Program-made: the position numbers and the translations under genes
Notes under the pieces: generated by a model
The model's input: only the letters and a program-made list of their open reading frames with translations
The model's database searches: none
What the model was told of the DNA's origin: nothing
Part shown: positions 58,115 to 64,000 of the stretch, in pieces
Layout of the letters: each line of letters starts with the position of its first letter
Position numbering within the stretch: position 1 is the first letter of the stretch
DNA from: Caulobacter sp.
GTDB taxonomy: Bacteria > Pseudomonadota > Alphaproteobacteria > Caulobacterales > Caulobacteraceae
NCBI GenBank assembly: GCA_016125585.1
Contig: WGLL01000011.1
Location: 186,001 to 250,000 of the forward strand
Reading direction: 5' to 3'
DNA length: 64,000 bases

Positions 58115-59755
58115 TCAGCGTCGGGCGGCGGCGGTCGAATAGGGTTGCGGTCCGTCGGGCAGCAAGGCCGCCGGCAGGACGCCGCGTGACAGATCGCTGG
58201 CGGCGGTCAGGGGCGCGCGCCCGCCGTTCAGCCGCGCCCGGTAGACCGTGACATTGGACATCACGTTCATCACATAGTTGCGGGTCTCGGCGAACGGAAT
58301 GCACTCCAGGAAATCGAGCGGGTCCACCTTGGGGTCGCGGGGGTCTCCGCAGATCTGGATCCACTGCAGCGGCCGGCCGGGGCCAGCGTTGTAGCCGGCG
58401 GCGGCCATGACATAGCTGTCGCCGAAATTGGAGGTCAGCCGTCCGAGGAAGGCCGAGCCCAGCTGCATGTTGTAGTCGGGATCCCAGAGCCGGTCGGGAT
58501 TCCAGTCCAGGCCCGAGCGCTTGGCCGTCTCCCGCGCCGTCCCCGGCAGCATCTGCATCATGCCACGGGCGTCGGCGCCCGAGCGGACGCGTGGGTCGAA
58601 CTGGCTCTCCTGGCGCACGATGGCCAGCACCAGGGCCGGCTCTGCGCCGCCGCTGACCCGGGGCGGCACCCGAACCGGATAGCCGCGCTCGTGCAGGATC
58701 AGGCCGCTCTGGGCGCCCCGGCGATAGGCGATCAGCGACACTTCCTGCTCGTCGACGCTCTGCAGCAGGTCGACCAGCATGGCCAGTTGCACCGGGGTCT
58801 CGACCGTCTCGCCCATATAGAGGCCGAACACCCGCACCAGATTGCGCTCGCCGGCCGACGCCAGCAGGCGAATGGCCCGGACCAGCTCGGTGGTTTCGAA
58901 GCTGACCCGCTCATCGGCGGTCGGCTGGGGATCGGGGCTCAGAACCAGGGTCCGGATCCCGGCCCGCTCGGCGGCCAGCTGGCCATAGAAGGTCGTGGTG
59001 TGGTCGGCGCCCTGGCGATAGAAGGCCTGGGCCCTGGCCATGTCGCCCATCTGCTCGGCCGCCCGGCCGCGCCAATAGTAGGCCCGGGCCTTGCTGACCG
59101 GGCTTTTCACATTGTCTTCCAGACGCTTGAAGTGGGTGTCGGCCAGTCTCGGATCGTGCAGTTTGTTGAGCGCCAGCCAGCCGGCGTAGGACTCCGCCTC
59201 GGCGAAATCGACGCTGCCGGGCGTCAGGTTATGGACGCTGATGATCTGGTAGGCGCGCGCATAGTCCCCCGACCGCAAGGCGTCGTTCATCCGCAGCCGC
59301 ATGCTGGTGAAGTCGCTCGAGGCCCCCCCGCCGCCGATGCGGCTGCTCAGCGCGCTGTAGGGCACCGGTCCCGGGGGAAGGGCGGCGGTATGAGCCTGCT
59401 GCAGCGCCTCAAGTCGCCCTTCGGGACGCGGCCACCCGGCGAAGTCGTGAACCGCGCGGGTCAGTTCAGCCTCGCCCAGATCGGCGCCGAACACATCGAC
59501 GATAGCCCAGTCGACGATGCGCCGGGCGACGGGATCAGCCAGGTTGGCCTGCAGCGCCCGGGCGCGGGGCATGTCCTTGCTGCGCACCGCATCGAGCGCC
59601 ATGCCCAGGGTTCGGGCCGGCGTGACCTGCACCACGCCGGGCGAGGCCGCGTCGACCGCGCCGAACGGCTGGGGTTCGGCCACCGCCACGCCGGTGACAA
59701 GCAGCAGGGCCATGGTCAATGCGGTCTGGGGAAGAATGGACAAGGCGAGCGCCAC
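58115..59755 (-). CDS. Soluble lytic murein transglycosylase (SLT)
   Basis: 546 residues from a GTG at 59755. A signal peptide ends near AVAEP (residue 26). A long alpha-solenoid of tetratricopeptide-like helices fills the middle, and the C-terminal SLT domain has catalytic Glu383 (VLAIVRQESQFDPRVRSGADARGMMQMLPGTARETAKRSG) and AAGYNAGPGR. It cleaves peptidoglycan glycan strands in the periplasm. Transcribed toward map. Confidence 0.93.
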   Translation of the reverse strand: MALALSILPQTALTMALLLVTGVAVAEPQPFGAVDAASPGVVQVTPARTLGMALDAVRSKDMPRARALQANLADPVARRIVDWAIVDVFGADLGEAELTRAVHDFAGWPRPEGRLEALQQAHTAALPPGPVPYSALSSRIGGGGASSDFTSMRLRMNDALRSGDYARAYQIISVHNLTPGSVDFAEAESYAGWLALNKLHDPRLADTHFKRLEDNVKSPVSKARAYYWRGRAAEQMGDMARAQAFYRQGADHTTTFYGQLAAERAGIRTLVLSPDPQPTADERVSFETTELVRAIRLLASAGERNLVRVFGLYMGETVETPVQLAMLVDLLQSVDEQEVSLIAYRRGAQSGLILHERGYPVRVPPRVSGGAEPALVLAIVRQESQFDPRVRSGADARGMMQMLPGTARETAKRSGLDWNPDRLWDPDYNMQLGSAFLGRLTSNFGDSYVMAAAGYNAGPGRPLQWIQICGDPRDPKVDPLDFLECIPFAETRNYVMNVMSNVTVYRARLNGGRAPLTAASDLSRGVLPAALLPDGPQPYSTAAARR

Positions 59756-59926
59756 CCGGAAGCAGAAGTGAACGGGCGCCGCGGCGGGGCGGGCGACCTG
59801 AAACGAAAATCTATTTCAACTGATTTGCTCTTTAGATTCAAATCGAAGGGGCGCTTTTCAGCACACGAATGCGTCAGCGGCGCCTCCGCCTGTCCCGGTT
59901 GGTGCGGCAACAGGCTTGCATAAAGA

Positions 59927-59938
59927 GTTGATATCAAC
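59927..59938. promoter_or_regulatory. MarR operator candidate
   Basis: GTTGATATCAAC is a perfect 12-bp palindrome 12 bases before the MarR-family start and inside the divergent, AT-rich gap. TTGATATCAA is a common core of MarR-type sites, so autoregulation is likely. Confidence 0.65.
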
Positions 59939-59950
59939 ATAAATGAGCCT

Positions 59951-60436
59951 ATGTCCTCTACCGCCAACTTTCCCGCCGAGGCGACGGCGCACATCCGCGA
60001 CCACTGCCTGTGCCTGCATGCGCAGAGGGCGGCGCGGGTTCTTGGCCGGCGGTTTGACGACGCGCTGAGGCCGGTGGGGCTGACCAATACCCAGTTCTCC
60101 CTGCTCAATGCCTTGAACCGGCCGGCGCCGGCCACGATCGGCGATGTGGCGCGTCTGCTGGGCGCTGACCGGACCACCCTGACCGCGGCGCTGAAGCCCC
60201 TTGCGCGGGACGGCCTGACGACCGCCGAGGTGGATCAGAAGGACTCCCGGGCCCGGCGGATCGCCCTGACCCCGGCCGGACACGCGCGCCTGGCCGCCGC
60301 CCTGCCGATCTGGACGGCGGAGCACGCCGCCCTTGAGGCGGAACTCGCCGAGGGACACCCCGACCAACTGCGTCAGGGTCTTGGCGCCCTGGCCGGCCGC
60401 CCCCCTTCCCGACAGCCCGATGGAGCAAGCCTGTGA
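59951..60436 (+). CDS. MarR-family transcriptional regulator
   Basis: 161 residues. The winged helix LRPVGLTNTQFSLLNALNRPAPATIGDVARLLGADRTTLTAALKPLARDGLTTAEVDQKDSRARRIALTPAG is clear. N-terminal Cys residues (HCLCLHAQ) could sense oxidants, as in some MarR proteins. Its stop overlaps the GST start (GTGA), so it likely controls the GST/YCII operon. Confidence 0.93.
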   Translation: MSSTANFPAEATAHIRDHCLCLHAQRAARVLGRRFDDALRPVGLTNTQFSLLNALNRPAPATIGDVARLLGADRTTLTAALKPLARDGLTTAEVDQKDSRARRIALTPAGHARLAAALPIWTAEHAALEAELAEGHPDQLRQGLGALAGRPPSRQPDGASL

Positions 60437-61083
60437 CCATTCAACTGACCGCCTTCAGATGGGTGCCGCCCTTCGCCCAGGGCTATGTGCGCGACCTTCG
60501 AATTCGCTGGGCGCTGGAGGAGGCGGGGCTGCCCTATGAGGTCGTGCTGATCGATCCCGATACCCAGAAGTCGGAGGGTTATCGCCAGTGGCAGCCGTTC
60601 GGTCAGGTTCCGGCCTATCGCGACGGCGAGGTTGAGATGTTCGAGAGCGGCGCGATCGTGCTGCATATTGCCGACAAGTCCGAAAAACTCTGTCCGCGCG
60701 ATCCGGCCGGCAGGGGCCGGGTGACGACCTGGGTGCTGGCGGCGCTCAACTCCATTGAGCCGCACGCCCAGACCCTGCTCAATCTGGACGCCTTCTTCTC
60801 CGGCCAGGACTGGATCGAGGGCAGGCGTCCCTCCGCCCGGGCCATGATTGACGGCCGGCTGGCAAGCCTGAGCACCTGGCTCGGCGACAAGGACTATCTC
60901 GAGGGCGCCTTCACAGCCGGCGACCTGGTCATGGCCTGTGTGCTGCGGGAACTGGACGGCGACGGCTATCTCGACGGCTTTGCCAACGTCAAAGTCTATG
61001 TCGACCGCTGCCTGGCCCGGCCAGCCTTCGTCAAGTCCTTCGAGGACCAGATGAACACCTTCCGCCAGTTCGCCCCGGCCTGA
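60433..61083 (+). CDS. Glutathione S-transferase family protein
   Basis: 216 residues from the GTG that overlaps the MarR stop. Thioredoxin-like part: FRWVPPFAQGYVRDLRIRWALEEAGLPYEVVLID and FGQVPAYRDGEVEMFESGAIVLHIAD; helical part DYLEGAFTAGDLVMACVLRELD. Probably detoxifies an electrophile sensed by the MarR protein. Confidence 0.9.
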   Translation: MTIQLTAFRWVPPFAQGYVRDLRIRWALEEAGLPYEVVLIDPDTQKSEGYRQWQPFGQVPAYRDGEVEMFESGAIVLHIADKSEKLCPRDPAGRGRVTTWVLAALNSIEPHAQTLLNLDAFFSGQDWIEGRRPSARAMIDGRLASLSTWLGDKDYLEGAFTAGDLVMACVLRELDGDGYLDGFANVKVYVDRCLARPAFVKSFEDQMNTFRQFAPA

Positions 61084-61120
61084 ACGGCCGTCGCCCCCTC
61101 AGCTTCGACTGGAGTTCACC

Positions 61121-61468
61121 ATGAAGACCTTCCTCGCCGTCTACATCGGTCGGCCCAATCCTGATCAGAGCGGCGAGGACTTTCGCCGTGACAACCCGCA
61201 GAAGGTCGCCGAGGGCATGGCCGCCTGGGGCAAATGGATGACCGATCACGCCGCCGCCGTGGTGGTCCCGGGCGGCCCTCTGGGCAAGACCAAGGCGGCT
61301 TCGGCCAAGGGCGTCAGCGACGTCCGCAACGCCCTGACCGGCTTCACGATTGTCCAGGCCGAGTCGCATGAGGCGGCGGTGAAGATGTTCCTCAACCATC
61401 CACACTACACCCACTTTCCCGGGGAGTCGGTCGAGGTGATGGAGGTCCTGCCGATCCCCGGCGCCTGA
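61121..61468 (+). CDS. YCII-related domain protein
   Basis: 115 residues: AAWGKWMTDHAAAVVVPGGPLGKTKAASAKGVSDVRNALTGFTIVQAESHEAAVKMFLNHPHY is the YCII/DGPF-like fold with a conserved His in NHPHY. Function unknown. It follows the GST gene by 37 bases, so it belongs to the MarR operon. Confidence 0.85.
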   Translation: MKTFLAVYIGRPNPDQSGEDFRRDNPQKVAEGMAAWGKWMTDHAAAVVVPGGPLGKTKAASAKGVSDVRNALTGFTIVQAESHEAAVKMFLNHPHYTHFPGESVEVMEVLPIPGA

Positions 61469-61558
61469 GAATTCGCCCGCTTCCCCGGCGAAGGCCAGGG
61501 CCCGGCTGAAAGGGCGCGAAGGGGTCACGGCTTAAATGACCGCAGGGGTTGATCTGGA

Positions 61559-61574
61559 CCCCGGCTTGCCGGGG
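61559..61574. terminator. GC hairpin between convergent genes
   Basis: CCCCGG-CTTG-CCGGGG forms a tight stem-loop about 20 bases from the sfsA stop and 90 from the YCII gene stop. It has no T-tract. Confidence 0.5.
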
Positions 61575-61594
61575 AGACGGGGAGTGTTTCGTCC

Positions 61595-62296
61595 CTATCG
61601 CCGCCAGGGCAGGGGGCGGGCCAGGGTGATGGCCTGCGGGGACAGGGTGCAGCCGTAGATCAGCACCTCGACCCCGGCCCGGGCGGCGACGTCCAGACCC
61701 CTGGCGAAGGCCGGGTCAAGGTCATGGCAGGCCGAGAAGGCCTCGCAGTCGGTGCGCTGGACGACGAACAGCGCCACGGCGCGGTCTCCGGCGGCGACCA
61801 TGGCCTGAAGCTCGGCCAGATGCCGGGTCGAGCGCGCCGCCACGCAGTCGGGAAACTCGGCCAGGCCCGGAGTTCGCGACAGGTGCACGTTCTTGATCTC
61901 AAGCCAGCACCGTGGCTCGCCATCGCGCTCCAGAAGGAAGTCGACCCGGCTGGCTTCGCCATACTTCACCTCCGGCCGCACCCGGTCATAGACGGCAAGC
62001 TCGGCGATCCGCCCCGCCGCCAACGCCTCGGCCACCAGCCTGTTGGGCAACATGGTGTTGACCCCGACCAGCCCGCCGCCGTCCTCGACCATCTCCAGGG
62101 TATGGGCCAGCTTGCGCTTTGGGTTGTCGGAGGTGGACAGCCAGACCGGCAGGCCCGGGGTGTTCAGGCCAAGCATGGCGCCGGGGTTGGGGCAGTGGGC
62201 GGTGACAGCGCGGCCGTCGTCCAGCACGACATCGGCGAAGAAGCGCTTGTAGCGTTGAACGAGGCGGCCACGGACGAGCAATGACGGGAACCGCAT
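61595..62296 (-). CDS. sfsA: SfsA-family DNA/RNA nuclease-like protein
   Basis: 233 residues. [38 protein letters not shown] is the OB-fold start, and [24 protein letters not shown] carries the nuclease-like Asp-Glu-Lys site. SfsA was named for sugar fermentation stimulation; its true role is unclear. Possibly co-transcribed with the small protein upstream. Confidence 0.93.
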   Translation of the reverse strand: MRFPSLLVRGRLVQRYKRFFADVVLDDGRAVTAHCPNPGAMLGLNTPGLPVWLSTSDNPKRKLAHTLEMVEDGGGLVGVNTMLPNRLVAEALAAGRIAELAVYDRVRPEVKYGEASRVDFLLERDGEPRCWLEIKNVHLSRTPGLAEFPDCVAARSTRHLAELQAMVAAGDRAVALFVVQRTDCEAFSACHDLDPAFARGLDVAARAGVEVLIYGCTLSPQAITLARPLPWRR

Positions 62297-62305
62297 CCTC
62301 GGGAC

Positions 62306-62506
62306 TCAGTCTTCTTCGTCGTCGCGGAGGAGGGCATCCAGGTCTTCAGGCTTGAGCCGTTTGATGGCCTCTTCCTGCTCCCGGTCATATTGGCGGTCAT
62401 TGGGCTCGACGCCTTTCTGACGCTGACGACCATATTGCTTCATGAACACGGCGAGGTTGGCGGCGCGAAGGCTTCGTTTCTCGTCCCGGTTAAGCTTCCT
62501 GGGCAT
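62306..62506 (-). CDS. Small highly charged conserved protein
   Basis: 66 residues: MPRKLNRDEKRSLRAANLAV and then FMKQYGRQRQKGVEPNDRQYDREQEEAIKRLKPEDLDALLRDDEED. A basic N-terminus and acidic C-terminus with no hydrophobic core. It lies nine bases before sfsA in the same direction. No family name recognised; the coding-like composition and spacing support it. Confidence 0.8.
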   Translation of the reverse strand: MPRKLNRDEKRSLRAANLAVFMKQYGRQRQKGVEPNDRQYDREQEEAIKRLKPEDLDALLRDDEED

Positions 62507-62608
62507 GTCTTACCCTACCATGCCATTTGCCCTTCTCCAGGGGTTGAGGCGGTCGCACGGGCGCTCTAAGTCCGTTTCATCGGTCGGATGCAAGGAAAGA
62601 TCAGCGCC

Positions 62609-63376
62609 ATGGCGAGCCAGCAACGGGTGACGGCGGCGGTGCTGATCATCGGCGACGAGATCCTCTCCGGCCGGACCCAGGACACCAACCTCAACGCCAT
62701 CGCCCGATTTGTCGGCGCCCACGGGGTGGACCTGGCCGAGGCCCGGGTCGTCGGCGATGTCGAGGACGAGATCGTTTCCGCCATCAATGTCCTGCGCGAG
62801 CGCTACGACTATCTGTTCACCACCGGCGGCATCGGTCCGACCCACGACGATATCACCGCCGACTGCGTGGCCAAGGCGTTCGGCGTCAGCCTCTACGAGC
62901 ATCCCGACATCATCGCCATGATGGAGGCCCGCTGGGGCGGGGAGGTCAACGCCGCCCGCCGGCGGATGGCCCGGGTGCCGGAGGGTGGCAGCCTGGTGAA
63001 GAATCCGGTCCAGGGACCGCCCGGCTTCCAGATCGGCAACGTCTTCGTCCTGGCCGGCGTGCCCAGCATCATGCGCGGCATGCTGGAAGACATCGGCCAC
63101 CGGCTAAAGGGCGGGGCCGTGGTGATCTCGAAAACCCTGCGAATCGAGGGCTTCGGCGAAGGCGACATGGCCGCGCCTCTGGAGGCCACGGCCAGGGCCC
63201 ATCCGGAGATGTCGATGGGCAGCTATCCCTTCTATTCGGCGGCGGGATACGGCAGCCAACTGGTGATCCGGGGGCGGGATGCTGAAAAAATGGCCCAGGC
63301 GGTGCGCGATCTTGAGGCGGCGCTGACGGCGGCGGGGATCAGCAACATCACTCATCTTGACAGCGAACAGGCCTGA
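62609..63376 (+). CDS. CinA-like molybdopterin-binding domain protein
   Basis: 255 residues from the ATG at 62609, preceded by AAGGAAAG; an ATG at 62588 lacks a good site. TAAVLIIGDEILSGRTQDTNLNAIARFVGAHGVDLAEARVVGDVEDEIVSAI and LFTTGGIGPTHDDITADCVAKAF form the MoaB/CinA fold. The C-terminal CinA deamidase domain is absent, so this is the short competence/damage-inducible-like form. Function unknown. Confidence 0.9.
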   Translation: MASQQRVTAAVLIIGDEILSGRTQDTNLNAIARFVGAHGVDLAEARVVGDVEDEIVSAINVLRERYDYLFTTGGIGPTHDDITADCVAKAFGVSLYEHPDIIAMMEARWGGEVNAARRRMARVPEGGSLVKNPVQGPPGFQIGNVFVLAGVPSIMRGMLEDIGHRLKGGAVVISKTLRIEGFGEGDMAAPLEATARAHPEMSMGSYPFYSAAGYGSQLVIRGRDAEKMAQAVRDLEAALTAAGISNITHLDSEQA

Positions 63377-63422
63377 GCGTTCTCTTCGCACGAAGTCCGC
63401 AGACAGTAGAGAGTTGTATCCC

Positions 63423-63728
63423 ATGCGCATCGCGCTTATCGCCGCCGCCCTGTTCGCCGTGGCGAGCCCCGGTTTCGCCCAGACGGCCACGCCCGGCCCG
63501 GCCCCGGCGACCAAGCCCGCCGAGCCCAAGAAGGGCGGCATGGACGATCCCAACCGCATCGTCTGCAAGCGCGAGCACGTGGTCGGTTCCAACCGGCCCC
63601 AGAAGGTCTGCATGACGGTGGCCCAGCGCCAGCGCCTGAAGGACCAGGCGGACCTGATCAGCGATCCGGGTCGTCAGACGCCCGGCACCGAGAGCGATTT
63701 CAAGAGCTCGGGCGGCATCGGCGGCTAG
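63423..63728 (+). CDS. Small exported protein, first of a tandem paralogous pair
   Basis: 101 residues with a signal peptide (MRIALIAAALFAVASPGFAQ). After an Ala/Pro/Lys-rich segment comes DPNRIVCKREHVVGSNRPQKVCMTVAQRQ. The RIxCxREhhhGSxR pattern recurs in the truncated gene at 63823, so they are paralogues. Two cysteines could form a disulfide. Function unknown. Confidence 0.8.
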   Translation: MRIALIAAALFAVASPGFAQTATPGPAPATKPAEPKKGGMDDPNRIVCKREHVVGSNRPQKVCMTVAQRQRLKDQADLISDPGRQTPGTESDFKSSGGIGG

Positions 63729-63787
63729 GCTGACGCTGGCCGGGCCGACTCCGCGCCCGGTTCACCTTTCGCGATAACGGGACTAAA

Positions 63788-63817
63788 CTCCTCTCTCGTG
63801 GTCGTTAGAGAGAGGAG
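63788..63817 (+). promoter_or_regulatory. Hairpin that sequesters the downstream Shine-Dalgarno
   Basis: CTCCTCTCTC (63788-63797) pairs perfectly with GAGAGAGGAG (63808-63817) around a ten-base loop. The second arm contains the AGAGGAG ribosome binding site, six bases from the ATG at 63823, so the stem would block initiation until melted. Confidence 0.65.
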
Positions 63818-63822
63818 CAGTC

Positions 63823-64000
63823 ATGTTTGTACTCGTTCCATTGATGGCGGCGTTGGTCGCCTCGCCCGCTCTGCCCGCGACCGGGACCGCCGGGTCGCGG
63901 CCGGTCGCTCGCACCGAGGTTCCGATCGGCGTGGTCGGGCGCCAGGACCTGGACCGGATCATCTGTCGCCGCGAGGCGGTCCTGGGATCCCGGCGCGAGA
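63823..64000 (+). CDS. Small exported protein, second of a tandem pair (3' end outside window)
   Basis: At least 59 residues are visible: MFVLVPLMAALVASPALPATG, a signal peptide, then QDLDRIICRREAVLGSRRE, which aligns with DPNRIVCKREHVVGSNRP of the preceding gene. AGGAG lies inside a hairpin arm. The gene continues past base 64000. Confidence 0.75.
   Translation, partial: MFVLVPLMAALVASPALPATGTAGSRPVARTEVPIGVVGRQDLDRIICRREAVLGSRRE

Overview
The window looks like a chromosomal segment of a high-GC alphaproteobacterium of the family Caulobacteraceae (Caulobacter/Phenylobacterium-like; I cannot fix the genus). The best evidence is the block isoaspartyl methyltransferase-like gene, tolC/rsaF-type outer membrane factor, popZ, valS at 1453-7177. 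PopZ is a diagnostic polar organiser, and its N-terminal and C-terminal helices are both recognisable here. A PurS/PurQ/PurL-type purine pathway, an F1F0-ATPase zeta (DUF1476) gene beside purC, several TonB/MFS-type nutrient genes and many GTGA/ATGA gene overlaps fit this assignment. I see no prophage, insertion sequence, CRISPR array, rRNA operon or replication origin. The only mobile-type module is one VapBC toxin-antitoxin pair.

Layout. 1-1132: C-terminal part of a secreted RTX protein, a terminator, then tRNA-Cys(GCA). 1453-7177: methyltransferase-like gene, TolC, PopZ, ValS. 7337-12155: DoxX/YHS pair, AhpD-like protein divergent from a LysR regulator across a visible T-N11-A operator, acyl-CoA synthetase, DUF1801 protein. 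12160-20155: exported amidase, CNT nucleoside permease, GST, molybdopterin-fold exported protein, a 39-residue membrane peptide, thioesterase, DUF3253, UDG-superfamily protein, lipoprotein hydrolase, leucine-type dehydrogenase. 20207-23735: orphan ABC ATPase coupled to an MFS exporter, and an exported protein of unknown function. 23867-27513: pectate lyase divergent from a hydratase/uronate-type MFS pair, with a LacI-like operator. 27602-34784: acyl-CoA dehydrogenase, FAD monooxygenase plus SnoaL protein, PvdQ-like acylase, GTP-dependent PEP carboxykinase.

34931-45202 is a purine biosynthesis region on the minus strand (purB, purC, purS, purQ, purL in the order of transcription). It is interrupted by unrelated genes: a lipoprotein coupled to purL, a small-protein/retropepsin pair, the ATPase zeta gene, VapBC, and a family-6-type hypoxanthine DNA glycosylase that appears to start at CTG. 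45248-50129: two tandem spinster-type MFS transporters, a GST and a quinone-oxidoreductase-like gene ending in a strong terminator. 50207-52980: a long AT-rich leader and a TonB-dependent receptor. 53050-64000: radC, a TetR/serine-hydrolase divergent pair, DUF2087, map, lytic transglycosylase, a MarR-GST-YCII operon, sfsA, a CinA-like molybdopterin-domain protein, and two tandem exported paralogues, the second running off the window.

Most of the window is ordinary core metabolism. The most promising undescribed item is the two-gene module at 40051-40747: a DUF5678-like small protein whose gene overlaps that of a retroviral-type aspartic protease, behind a perfect dyad. Others are a 28-bp perfect palindrome after purQ, the CTG-start glycosylase overlapping purB, a degenerate methyltransferase beside tolC, Shine-Dalgarno-masking hairpins before two genes, and a serine hydrolase with an abnormal arginine-rich tail running into the next gene.
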